36,816 nt of DNA, taken from assembly GCA_023247035.1 (NCBI GenBank), contig JAHFHG010000004.1, positions 1-36,816 on the forward strand. Direction: 5' to 3'. The translations under genes were made by a program, and so were the position numbers. Origin of the DNA: Candidatus Omnitrophota bacterium. Its GTDB lineage: Bacteria; Omnitrophota; Omnitrophia; Omnitrophales; Aquincolibacteriaceae. The notes under the pieces are model-generated. The model was not told the origin of the DNA and did not search any database. It saw only the letters and a program-made list of their open reading frames with translations. Of this stretch, positions 1-6,669 are shown in pieces; position 1 is the first letter of the stretch; every line of letters starts with the position of its first letter.

Positions 1-786
1 CGGCCGCCGCTGGTGATACGCTCTAATGACCTGAAGATTTCCCGCCGGGAACTTTTAGGCCGCCTTCTCAAGAAAGGATTCCGATGCGGGCCGACCCGGC
101 TAGCCTCCTCCGGCATTCTTTTTCAAGAGCGCGTGAACGTATTCGACACCGAGGAATTCCGCGACGGGCTTTTTGAAATCCAAGATGAAGGAAGCCAGCT
201 CATTTGCGAGGCGGTGTCTCCCGGAGCCGGCGAAGTGGTTTGGGACGCTTGCGCGGGAGGAGGCGGCAAAAGCCTCTGCCTGGCCGCGCTTATGAAAAAC
301 AAGGGCCGCATTATTGCAACAGATCTGCGCGCCCGCAAATTGCTTGACCTCCGCAAGCGGATGAGGCGCGCGGGGGCGAACAATATTTACCCTGCAGATT
401 TGGGGGGGATCGAAAAAGTTCGTGAAATGCGCCGAAGGGCTGATAAAATTCTAATCGACGCCCCCTGTTCGGGCACAGGGACGTTCCGGAGAAACCCGGA
501 CGCAAAATGGAAACTGACGCCGTCCCGGCTTGAAATTTATCAAAAGGACCAGCTCGCGATTCTTGATCAGGTTGCGCCTCACCTCAAACCGGGAGGAAGA
601 TTGTATTATGTCACGTGTTCGCTGGATGCCCTGGAAAACGAGGAAGTCGTGAGGCGTTTTTTAGCAAGGCATTCTGCTTTGCGGCAGGCGCCTTATCCCG
701 ATTCAGCCGATGGTTTTTTGAGGCTGTTTCCTCACAAGGACCGGACCGATGGATTTTTTCTTGCGATCGTCGAAAATAAAGCGTGA
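1..786 (+). CDS. rsmB: RsmB/NOL1-NOP2-Sun family rRNA (cytosine-C5) methyltransferase, 5' end outside window
   Basis: The reading frame is open from base 1 and begins mid-protein (RPPLVIRSNDLKISRREL), so the gene starts before the window; the GTG at 13 is internal. Visible landmarks are a SAM-binding loop (DACAGGGGKS), the motif IV core DAPCSGTG, and the motif VI cysteine in YVTCSLDALENEE. In the family these two cysteines carry out C5 methylation of a cytosine in RNA, usually 16S rRNA C967 for RsmB. The NusB-like N-terminal domain typical of RsmB would lie off the left edge, so I cannot tell RsmB from RsmF or another Sun-family member. The family assignment is firm; the symbol is tentative. 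Confidence 0.85.
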   Translation, partial: RPPLVIRSNDLKISRRELLGRLLKKGFRCGPTRLASSGILFQERVNVFDTEEFRDGLFEIQDEGSQLICEAVSPGAGEVVWDACAGGGGKSLCLAALMKNKGRIIATDLRARKLLDLRKRMRRAGANNIYPADLGGIEKVREMRRRADKILIDAPCSGTGTFRRNPDAKWKLTPSRLEIYQKDQLAILDQVAPHLKPGGRLYYVTCSLDALENEEVVRRFLARHSALRQAPYPDSADGFLRLFPHKDRTDGFFLAIVENKA

Positions 787-804
787 GATCCAATGCAGGA
801 CAAA

Positions 805-846
805 GCCTGTTTTCCCGCCGCGATTCGTGGCGGGGTTGCGGCAGGC
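805..846. repeat. Nested inverted repeat (hairpin) between rsmB-like gene and 860 gene
   Basis: An outer stem GCCTG/CAGGC (805-809 with 842-846) encloses an inner stem CCCGCCGCG/CGTGGCGGG (814-822 with 826-834, one G-T wobble) around ATT. It fills the short spacer after the first stop codon. It could weaken transcription or be a degenerate REP-like element. There is no T-run, so it is not a standard intrinsic terminator. Confidence 0.5.
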
Positions 847-859
847 AGGGAGAAAGAAT

Positions 860-1228
860 ATGTCCAAAAAATTTTGTGGGTTATTTGTTTTAATCTTCCT
901 TTTTGCGTCGGCCGCTTCAGCCTCGGTGGACGGCCGTGTCCCGAACTCCACAGCTCAAGAACGGTTTAAAATCGTATTATTTCGCGGGCTGCTCAATCTA
1001 GCGGGCCTTCCCCTCGAGCTGAAGCGGACCGCGGTCCTTGAAAAAAAAATTTATCCCAAAGCCTGGAGCTTCACGGTGGTGCCAAGAATGCTTACGAATG
1101 TATTTTTCCGCTCCGCCTCGGCCGCGAATGACACCCTTTTCTTCCCCTGGTGCACGCCTTTTACCGACGATCTTTCGCCGTGGACCGAAGCCATGGGTTT
1201 GCCGGAATATCCCTGGGAAAAAGATTAG
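860..1228 (+). CDS. Small secreted protein, exosortase-associated TIGR04073-like
   Basis: The product is 122 residues. The frame is open from 749, but the ATG at 860 gives a classic Sec signal peptide (MSKKFCGLFVLIFLFASAASAS, n-region KK, cleavage near residue 22) with AGGGAGAAAG upstream. The mature part has an RGLLNLAGLPLELKR segment near its start, then a small-residue-rich stretch and an aromatic/proline C-terminus (LPEYPWEKD). This order (RG.xN.xx..E near the start, a Gly/Ala middle, a hydrophobic end) resembles the short TIGR04073 proteins described from exosortase-bearing bacteria and resembles the protein at 4046-4540. Function is unknown; a periplasmic or envelope role is inferred from the signal peptide. 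Confidence 0.6.
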   Translation: MSKKFCGLFVLIFLFASAASASVDGRVPNSTAQERFKIVLFRGLLNLAGLPLELKRTAVLEKKIYPKAWSFTVVPRMLTNVFFRSASAANDTLFFPWCTPFTDDLSPWTEAMGLPEYPWEKD

Positions 1229-1322
1229 CCCGCTTTTTTCGTCGCTCATCTTCGATGTTCGATGAGCGGCACATTGCGGGCTTACCCCGATAGCCTCAAT
1301 CACCGACGATTGAATCTATCGG
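1227..1322. repeat. Cluster of inverted repeats (terminator-like) downstream of 860 gene
   Basis: Two consecutive structured units are visible. In the first, AGCCCGC (1227-1233) pairs with GCGGGCT (1276-1282) and encloses CGCTCATC/GATGAGCG (1243-1250 with 1261-1268); a T6 run lies inside the outer loop. In the second, CCGATAG (1287-1293) pairs with CTATCGG (1316-1322) and encloses CAATC/GATTG. They occupy the gap before the zinc-ribbon gene and could act as a transcription terminator or processing site. Confidence 0.5.
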
Positions 1323-1377
1323 CCCTTCGGCCCCCAAAAATATTCATAGAAACCGAGCCCGGAATTTCGAGGAATCT

Positions 1378-1744
1378 GTGGCCATCCGTTGTCCAAAGTG
1401 CGGGAAGCCGCACGACGTTGTAAGATTTGAAAACGGGGCGACGGTTTTTTGTTCTTGCGGCCCAAAGATCGATCTCTCAATGCTTGAAACCGTCCGAAAA
1501 TTTCCTCCGCTATTTTGAGAGCCGCGAAGAGATCGAGAAGGCTAAAGAAGTCCAACAGGACGCCCAATGGATTTGCCGGATGATTTTAAATCCCGAATGC
1601 CCCGAAGTGGATATCGAGATCGCCAAGGAAACGCTCAGACAAAAAGTGGCCGAGCTTTTTCCCGATAAAATGGAGACCTACCGAATGATCTACGAAGCGC
1701 GGTTTAAGCGTCTTTGGGACCAGCGCCGCTCTTCCGAGCGATGA
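1378..1744 (+). pseudogene. Zinc-ribbon protein gene interrupted by a +1 frameshift
   Basis: A GTG at 1378, preceded by GAGGAA at 1369-1374, opens a frame containing a zinc ribbon (CPKCGKPHDVV, then CSCGPKIDLSMLETVRKF) that stops at TGA 1516-1518 after 46 residues. The next frame continues without a break (FLRYFESREEIEKAKEV and onward) to the TAG-free end at 1744, giving a charged helical C-terminus (KVAELFPDKMETYRMIYEARFKRLWD). Joining the frames near 1500 (TTTCCTCC) gives a smooth protein of about 120 residues. This is therefore either a recent frameshift mutation, an assembly error, or less likely programmed frameshifting. I do not recognise the family. The 3' end overlaps the convergent phosphodiesterase gene by 41 bases. 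Confidence 0.6.
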
Positions 1745-2534
1745 GCTCGGTGAAACGGCCAGGGTCATTGGTGATGATGCCGTCCGCTTTTTTTAAGCAG
1801 AGGGCCTGCATCAGCTCCGGCTCGTTGACGGTCCAGAAAAAAGACGGGATTCGGCGCTCGTGCAGGTAATCGATAAAGGCTTTGTCGTCAAAGCGAATAC
1901 CGCAATTTTGAAAAGGCATTGAGGCGACGGCCGAGGGGTCTTTTTCTAGATTGCGTTTTCCGGTTTTAAAATCAAAATAGGCCCGGATCACTTCTTTCTG
2001 AGAAAGAAATCGCAGCATGGGAGAATAACGAGCGCGCATTTCCCGGGAGATCGTGTCGTGCTTGGAGCCGACAATGCACCGCTCTTGGGCGCGGTATTTT
2101 TGAATCAGCGCTGCGACTTGATGCAAAAGGAAAGGGTGTTTTTCCTTAATCTCCACGGCCAAAAAAAAATCAGGGAAACCGGATAAAACTTCTTCGAAGG
2201 CCGGGATGCAAAGGCCTTTATTTCGGAATGGAAAACGAAAATCGTTTGACGGCGAAAAACAAAAGCCCGCGTCCAATTTCTTGAGCTCGGCGAGGGAATA
2301 ATCCGAAACGTATCCGCGGCCGCCGGTGGTGCGCTCAAGGCGGGCATCGTGGATCACCACGGGAATGCCGTCCTTGGCGCTGTGGATGTCAAACTCGATC
2401 ATATCGGCTTTAAATTTATCAAAGGCCAAAGCGAAAGCCTCGATCGTATTCTCGGGCAGATACGCGGATGCGCCGCGGTGGGCAATGTTCAAAGGCCGCT
2501 CTTTGGCTTTGATAAAGGCCGGAATCTTATCCAT
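1704..2534 (-). CDS. Glycerophosphodiester phosphodiesterase family protein
   Basis: The product is 276 residues, the usual length for bacterial GDPD enzymes, which hydrolyse glycerophosphodiesters to glycerol-3-phosphate and an alcohol. The N-terminal signature IAHRGASAYLPENTIEAF contains the catalytic His and Arg-Gly. EFDIHSAKDGIPVVIHD supplies the metal-binding Glu/Asp and second His, and the TIM-barrel end has WTVNEPELM and DGIITNDPGRF. There is no signal peptide, so it is probably cytosolic (UgpQ-like). It starts at ATG 2534, divergent from the trmJ-like gene across 48 bases that must hold both promoters. Confidence 0.92.
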   Translation of the reverse strand: MDKIPAFIKAKERPLNIAHRGASAYLPENTIEAFALAFDKFKADMIEFDIHSAKDGIPVVIHDARLERTTGGRGYVSDYSLAELKKLDAGFCFSPSNDFRFPFRNKGLCIPAFEEVLSGFPDFFLAVEIKEKHPFLLHQVAALIQKYRAQERCIVGSKHDTISREMRARYSPMLRFLSQKEVIRAYFDFKTGKRNLEKDPSAVASMPFQNCGIRFDDKAFIDYLHERRIPSFFWTVNEPELMQALCLKKADGIITNDPGRFTELIARKSGAGPKDA

Positions 2535-2582
2535 ACTTTTGCAGAAAGTTTAACAAATTTAGATTGCGAGAGCATCTGAAAT

Positions 2583-3410
2583 ATGTCTTCTCACCCTTTT
2601 CTCTCTGGAGTCGCCGTCATTTTAGCGGAGCCGGAAAATCCGGATAATATCGGGGCGGCGGCGCGGGCCATGAAAAATATGGGCTTTGAAGACCTGCGCC
2701 TCGTGCGACCGCCCAAGGCCTGGCGTTCTCCGGCAAAGAAAATGGCGATGTCGGCCTGCGACCTTCTTGAAAAGGCGGCCGTCTTTCAAACCTTTGAGGC
2801 CGCCGTCGCGGACCGGACTTTCGTAGTGGGGACGACACGCCGCCAAGGGCCCAAGAGGGGAGTCTTCCTTCCTTTTTTCGAAATGATCCAACGGATTCAA
2901 AAAATGGATTCGCCGGATCGTCCCGCCGTCGTCTTTGGAAAAGAATCCAAGGGATTGAATAATCAGACCTTAAGGCTGTGCGACTGGGTTACCACGATAC
3001 CCACCCACTGCGTTTATCCTTCACTGAACGTGGCGCAGTCGGTCATGACCGTCCTCTTTTCACTTTTCTCTTTTCAAACCGCGTCTTCTGCGACACAATT
3101 ACTGAAGTTTCGAGAATTAACGGGCGCGCGTTTTTCCTCGGGGAAAGCGTATCCGTTCGATTCCGAAACTTCGGTAACCGGCGCTCCGGCGCTCGTCTAT
3201 CTTTCCAAAGACCAGGTTGAGGACGTGCTGGAAAGATTTAAAGCAGCGTTGAGGGCATTAGGCTATCAAAGCGGCGGGGCGGATAAATTAAATCGAATCA
3301 TTTTCACCCTCCGCGATCTGATTAAAAGGAGCGGGCTGCTGGAAAGAGAAGCGCAAATGCTGCGAGGCCTTTCGCGGCGAATCTTAGAGAAATCGCAGCC
3401 GGGAATTTAA
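2583..3410 (+). CDS. trmJ: TrmJ/SpoU-family RNA 2'-O-methyltransferase with palindromic insert
   Basis: The product is 275 residues. The N-terminal SPOUT domain shows NPDNIGAAARAMKNMGF (motif 1), VVFGKESKGLNNQ (motif 2) and PSLNVAQSVMTVLFSL (motif 3, trefoil-knot SAM site). The C-terminal helical extension (VEDVLERFKAALRALGY...LLEREAQMLRGL) is typical of TrmJ, which methylates position 32 in the tRNA anticodon loop. Between the two, residues about 173-198 are encoded exactly by a 78-bp imperfect palindrome (3099-3176). The linker between the knot and the C-terminal helices is about 39 residues, versus about 17 in the E. coli protein as I recall it, so the palindrome looks like an in-frame insertion that keeps the gene open. 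Family certain; exact tRNA target inferred. Confidence 0.88.
   Translation: MSSHPFLSGVAVILAEPENPDNIGAAARAMKNMGFEDLRLVRPPKAWRSPAKKMAMSACDLLEKAAVFQTFEAAVADRTFVVGTTRRQGPKRGVFLPFFEMIQRIQKMDSPDRPAVVFGKESKGLNNQTLRLCDWVTTIPTHCVYPSLNVAQSVMTVLFSLFSFQTASSATQLLKFRELTGARFSSGKAYPFDSETSVTGAPALVYLSKDQVEDVLERFKAALRALGYQSGGADKLNRIIFTLRDLIKRSGLLEREAQMLRGLSRRILEKSQPGI
3099..3177. repeat. In-frame palindromic element, copy A (inside trmJ)
   Basis: The 79 bases fold almost end to end. TTACTGAAGTTTCG at the left pairs with CGAAACTTCGGTAA at the right (one wobble), then GAAT/GTTC-region pairs, AACGG/CCGTT, CGC/GCG, and TTTTTC/GGGAAA close on a 4-base CTCG loop. The trmJ frame reads through it as LLKFRELTGARFSSGKAYPFDSETSV with no stop codon. 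A second copy lies at 11180-11257 at the same length, with about 15 differences in 78 positions by my hand alignment and no gaps. Confidence 0.8.
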
Positions 3411-3446
3411 GCTCCGGAAATTTCAATTTTAAAAAGGGAGCGCTTT

Positions 3447-3989
3447 ATGGATTTAAAATTAAAGGAAGAGTTGCTTGAGATGATCAAAAAAAAAGCGGTG
3501 ATTCGCGGCGAGCGGACGCTGGCATCCGGAAAGAAATCAAACTTTTATATTGACGGCAAACAAGTCACGCTGGACCCTCACGGCATTTTACTGACAGGAA
3601 AGGTGATCCTTTCCATGTTAACGGGGATGAAGGTCGACGCGATCGGCGGGCCGACTCTGGGGGCCGACCCGATTGCCGTATCGGCCGCCCTTTTAAGCTG
3701 TCATCGGGACCAGGCGTTAAAGGCCTTTATTGTCCGTAAAGAAGCCAAGCAGCACGGGCTTCAGAAAATGATCGAAGGGCCTCCGCTTCAAGAGGGAGAC
3801 AGGGTCGTCATGGTTGAGGACGTGATCACTACGGGCGGATCTGTTTTGAAGGCAGTCCTGGAAGTCGAAAAATTGAAGGCCAAAGTGGTTAAAGTGATCT
3901 GCCTGGTGGATCGTGGGGAAGGAGCCGGGGAAATGCTGGCTTCTTATAATTATTCGCCGATTTTCGATTTAAGAGACTTGGAGCTATAA
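3447..3989 (+). CDS. pyrE: Orotate phosphoribosyltransferase
   Basis: The product is 180 residues. It converts orotate and PRPP to orotidine-5'-monophosphate in pyrimidine synthesis. The PRPP-binding motif is VVMVEDVITTGGSV near residues 126-139. The catalytic flexible loop is represented by RKEAKQHGLQKMIEG, and the orotate-side segments SGKKSNFYIDGKQVTLDP and GGPTLGADPIA are present. The start ATG at 3447 follows AAAGGGAG with good spacing. It lies 36 bases after trmJ on the same strand and is probably co-transcribed, ending in the terminator at 3988-4031. Confidence 0.95.
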   Translation: MDLKLKEELLEMIKKKAVIRGERTLASGKKSNFYIDGKQVTLDPHGILLTGKVILSMLTGMKVDAIGGPTLGADPIAVSAALLSCHRDQALKAFIVRKEAKQHGLQKMIEGPPLQEGDRVVMVEDVITTGGSVLKAVLEVEKLKAKVVKVICLVDRGEGAGEMLASYNYSPIFDLRDLEL

Positions 3990-4031
3990 AAAAGGCGGAA
4001 ATCTTAAAAGAAATTTCCACCTTTTTTATTT
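3988..4031. terminator. Bidirectional intrinsic terminator after pyrE
   Basis: AAAAAAGG-C-GGAAAT (3988-4002) pairs with ATTTCC-A-CCTTTTTT (4012-4027) around a short A-rich loop and runs into TTTTTTATTTT. The A-run on the left makes it work equally on the minus strand, where it sits just below the convergent gene ending at 4046. Confidence 0.85.
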
Positions 4032-4045
4032 TGGATTTGCCGGGG

Positions 4046-4540
4046 TTACTTTTTTACGTAATCCAGAGGATTGTGTTTTCTTTTAGAAGACTGGGGCTCT
4101 GTTACGGGCGCAATCACCGGCGCGGCTGCGGGCGCCGCCATTTCCGGTTCTGAAAAACTTGCGGGCGCTTTTTCCTCTTCCCATTCTAAACAATTGGAAT
4201 ACGACTTTGAAACGGGAATCTCATTAAAACCGGGCACCCAAAATGTGATCACATCCAACGCTCCGGAAGTGACGCGTAATGCCGTACAAGCGATTCCGCT
4301 TCCTAAACCCGTGAGAGTACCTACAAAAGGAGGGCCGTCTTGCGTGCCATTGACAGTCTGAACAATCACGTCCACAAAGCAGGTGGCCACATTGACTAAA
4401 CCGCGCCCTAACATTCCGCCTACTTTTTTGCCGTATTGATCCGAACCCGCCATATCCCAAACGGAATCCTGTTGTGCAAAAACGTTTTGCGCCATAAAAA
4501 GCGCAAAAGCGAACGCAATCAACCCTATACCTTTTTTCAT
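4046..4540 (-). CDS. Secreted exosortase-associated TIGR04073-like protein
   Basis: The product is 164 residues from ATG 4540, preceded on its strand by GGAG seven bases away; a GTG one codon upstream is possible. The signal peptide MKKGIGLIAFAFALFMAQNVFA ends in a perfect A-x-A site. The mature core contains GRGLVNVATCFVDVIVQTVNG, a glycine-rich middle (LTGLGSGIACTALR) and GALDVITFWVPGFNEIPVS. This matches the layout I associate with TIGR04073 proteins (RG.xN, then G...R...G..dv.tF..P). A Pro/Ala-rich tail (AAPAAAPVIAPV) ends in KRKHNPLDYVKK. Its function is unknown. No exosortase gene or PEP-CTERM tail is visible in the window, so the link rests on family resemblance alone. Confidence 0.65.
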   Translation of the reverse strand: MKKGIGLIAFAFALFMAQNVFAQQDSVWDMAGSDQYGKKVGGMLGRGLVNVATCFVDVIVQTVNGTQDGPPFVGTLTGLGSGIACTALRVTSGALDVITFWVPGFNEIPVSKSYSNCLEWEEEKAPASFSEPEMAAPAAAPVIAPVTEPQSSKRKHNPLDYVKK

Positions 4541-4834
4541 CACCCAACTCCTTTTGTTTATTTTTAGAAAAATTTAAAATTCAATGCCAGAATATCGAAA
4601 AGTAAATGCTGAAAACGCCTTAAGAATATTACATTTGCCGGATTGATTCAATATTTTTCTAGAGGGAAAACTAAAGATAGGCGCTTAACTAATTATAGAT
4701 AAAGGGGTTATATGAATATCTAAATATAAAAATTTATATCAATACTTGATTTTTTATAAAAACAAATGTACATTTAAACGTAGAATATAACTAAACAGAT
4801 CAACTCTATAACAAAAACAAACAGGAAAGAAGCT
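4541..4834. promoter_or_regulatory. AT-rich divergent intergenic region heading the glycan locus
   Basis: About 290 bases separate the minus-strand secreted-protein gene and the HTH gene, and they are far richer in A and T than the flanks, especially 4680-4800. Several TATAAT-like hexamers occur (for example TAGAATATA near 4782-4790), but I cannot pick a unique -35/-10 pair. The region must carry the promoter for the HTH-upxY genes, and any operator would be expected here. No ORF of note and no tRNA is visible. Confidence 0.5.
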
Positions 4835-5047
4835 ATGGAACAATATAAATCGGAACAACCTAAGAGGCCGGAACGTACACAAATCATGACGCCTAAGGAA
4901 GCAGCTAAATATTTAGGTTTCCATCTTGTGACGATTTACCGCCTTCTCAAAAAGCAAGAAATTCCGGCTACAAAAATCGGCGGGCAATGGCGGTTTAAGA
5001 AGGATATTCTGGACGCATGGTTGATGGAACGGATGAATAAGAAGTAA
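4835..5047 (+). CDS. Small helix-turn-helix (excisionase/MerR-type, HTH_17) DNA-binding protein
   Basis: The product is 70 residues from ATG 4835, with AGGAAAG upstream. The core LTPKEAA-type motif is visible as MTPKEAAKYLGFHLVTIYRLL, then KKQEIPATKIGGQWRFKKDILDAWL. This is the standard winged-HTH pattern of the helix_turn_helix_17/excisionase-like family, in which the recognition helix is followed by a short wing (GGQWRF). Although such domains are often called excisionases, no integrase or att site is present. The position directly upstream of an antiterminator and a long polysaccharide operon suggests a local transcription regulator, possibly acting on the AT-rich region just upstream. Confidence 0.85.
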   Translation: MEQYKSEQPKRPERTQIMTPKEAAKYLGFHLVTIYRLLKKQEIPATKIGGQWRFKKDILDAWLMERMNKK

Positions 5048-5133
5048 ACGCAAGCAACTTCTTCTCAATGCTGAATCTGCTGGATCCTTGGATCAGAAGA
5101 GGCGGGCACTTTATCTCATGAGAGGAATTGACA

Positions 5134-5694
5134 ATGGTTCAGGCTACCGTGTTAGAAAAACAGATTTCCTCCTTGTCCGTAATCGAGGAACAAAAATTCA
5201 AAACGGCGAAATGGTTTGCGCTTTACACCAAAAGCCGGCATGAAAAAGTTGTCGATCAAGAATTAAGAAAAAAAGGGGTAGAAACCTTCCTGCCCCTGCG
5301 CCGGGTTACTCGCCACTGGTCGGACCGAAAGAAAATCATCGAAGACCCTCTTTTCAAAGGCTACCTTTTTACTCACGTCGCGCTTCGCGACCGGTTGACC
5401 GTTTTAAATACCGCGGGAGTTGTGGGGTTTGTCGGAATCCGGCGCGCCGAGCCTTTTGAGGTCCGGGAGAAAGATATTTGGACGATCCGCCGTTTTCTTC
5501 AGGAAGAAATCCAGATGGATCCTTTTCCGTATTTGCGGGAAGGCCGGCGCGTTTATATCCGTTCCGGGCCCCTTAAGGGCGCGGAGGGTTTTATCATAAG
5601 AAAAGACAAGCATTGCCGGCTGGTGATTTCTCTGGATTTGCTGATGCAGTCCGTTTCGGTGGAAATCGATCAGGCGTGTGTGGAAGGCCTCTAA
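5134..5694 (+). CDS. UpxY/RfaH-like NusG-family transcription antiterminator
   Basis: The product is 186 residues from ATG 5134, seven bases after AGAGGA; a TTG at 5128 would add two residues. An NGN domain (about 20-125) starts with KWFALYTKSRHEKVVDQELRKKG and contains ETFLPLRRVTRHWSDRKK and PLFKGYLFTHV. The KOW domain (about 135-170) has EGRRVYIRSGPLKGAEGFI. NusG paralogues of this kind (UpxY, RfaH, LoaP) bind RNA polymerase and allow it to read through terminators in long surface-polysaccharide operons. Its place as second gene of such an operon fits that role exactly, and its likely target is the roughly 20-kb transcript downstream. The untranslated leader at 5695-5805 is a candidate recruitment region. 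Confidence 0.88.
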   Translation: MVQATVLEKQISSLSVIEEQKFKTAKWFALYTKSRHEKVVDQELRKKGVETFLPLRRVTRHWSDRKKIIEDPLFKGYLFTHVALRDRLTVLNTAGVVGFVGIRRAEPFEVREKDIWTIRRFLQEEIQMDPFPYLREGRRVYIRSGPLKGAEGFIIRKDKHCRLVISLDLLMQSVSVEIDQACVEGL

Positions 5695-5805
5695 AATTTC
5701 AAATTTAACTTGCCTTTGAAGTCGTGAATCCGCCCCAAATTCTGACGGATGGGACTGAAAGGGCGAAGCTGTGGAAAGAGCCGAAATTTTTAAGACCCAT
5801 TTAAA
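5695..5805 (+). other. Intergenic leader between upxY-like gene and ABC permease
   Basis: This 111-base spacer contains possible base pairing (CGCCCC near 5732 with GGGCG near 5761) and a purine-rich stretch (GGACTGAAAGGGCGAAGC). It may hold a structured leader or a recruitment site for the UpxY-like protein. I could not match it to a known riboswitch or to the ops element. Confidence 0.25.
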
Positions 5806-6669
5806 TTGAAATCGCATCCAAAAAAAGAATACGAAATCGTTATTCAGCCCAACAGCAGCTGGCTTTATTTTGACTGGAAGGGGCTGTTGGAGTACCGTGA
5901 TCTTTTGGTTTTGCTGGTCCGGCGCGATTTTTTGGCCCGGTACAAGCAGACCCTTTTAGGGCCGGCCTGGTTCATCTTGCAGCCCCTGCTTACCACGGTG
6001 ATCTTCACCGTTATTTTCGGCAAAGGCGTCAAGATTTCAACCGAAGGCATCCCGCCGTACCTTTTTTATTTTTGCGCCCTTGTCCCGTGGAGTTATTTTT
6101 CCCAGTGCCTGAGCGCCATTTCATTGTCTTTGACAGGAAACGCCAATCTTTTCCGCAAGGTCTATTTCCCGAGATTGATCATCCCTTTATCGATTATTCT
6201 CTCCAATCTCATGGCCTTTCTGCTTCAGCTTTTCACCTTTTTGGGATTTTATTTTTATTTCAAATTTTTTACGCCGCAGGGCGCGCAAATCCATCCGACC
6301 GCGGCCCTGTTTTTTCTGCCGCTTCTTCTTTTACAAACGGCGGCCACAAGTTTGGGAGTCGGCCTTTGGGTTGCAGCGCTCACCGTCAAATATCGTGATT
6401 TTCAGCATCTTGTAACTTTTGCGGTGCAGCTTTGGATGTATCTTACGCCGGTGATTTATCCGGCCTCTGTGATTCCCGAAAGGTGGCGGTTTTTGATCGC
6501 CTTCAATCCCATGGCCGGAGTGGTTGAATGCCACCGCTATGCTTTTTTCGGAACCGGTATGATCGAATCCGCTTACCTTTCGATTTCAGCCTTTACGGCG
6601 CTTTTCTTTCTTTTAACCGGCCTGCTTATTTTTAATAAAGTCCAGCGAACTTTTGTGGACACCCTTTAA
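5806..6669 (+). CDS. wzm: ABC-2 type polysaccharide export permease (Wzm/TagG/KpsM family)
   Basis: The product is 287 residues with about six membrane segments. The cytoplasmic N-terminal gate helix region YRDLLVLLVRRDFLARYKQTLLGPAW is the family hallmark, followed by LQPLLTTVIFTVIFGK. Near the C-terminus are VTFAVQLWMYLTPVIYP and FNPMAGVVECHRYAFFG, also typical. It forms the channel that exports lipid-linked polysaccharide across the inner membrane with the ATPase encoded next. The only available start is TTG at 5806 (no nearby ATG, weak ribosome site). Its TAA overlaps the ATG of the ATPase gene by one base (TAATG), indicating translational coupling. Confidence 0.9.
   Translation: MKSHPKKEYEIVIQPNSSWLYFDWKGLLEYRDLLVLLVRRDFLARYKQTLLGPAWFILQPLLTTVIFTVIFGKGVKISTEGIPPYLFYFCALVPWSYFSQCLSAISLSLTGNANLFRKVYFPRLIIPLSIILSNLMAFLLQLFTFLGFYFYFKFFTPQGAQIHPTAALFFLPLLLLQTAATSLGVGLWVAALTVKYRDFQHLVTFAVQLWMYLTPVIYPASVIPERWRFLIAFNPMAGVVECHRYAFFGTGMIESAYLSISAFTALFFLLTGLLIFNKVQRTFVDTL

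Noticed and set aside
123-383. Long antisense frames opposite the real genes throughout the window
   Set aside because: They are shadows in GC-rich third positions, lack ribosome-binding sites and show no family motifs.
4835-5047. Prophage or integrative element suggested by an excisionase-like protein
   Set aside because: The HTH_17 fold is shared by many regulators. No integrase, att repeats or phage genes are present and the context is a polysaccharide operon.
5695-5805. Known riboswitch in the leader
   Set aside because: I compared it by eye with c-di-GMP, glycine, TPP and ops/JUMPstart patterns and none fits well. Kept only as a low-confidence leader.
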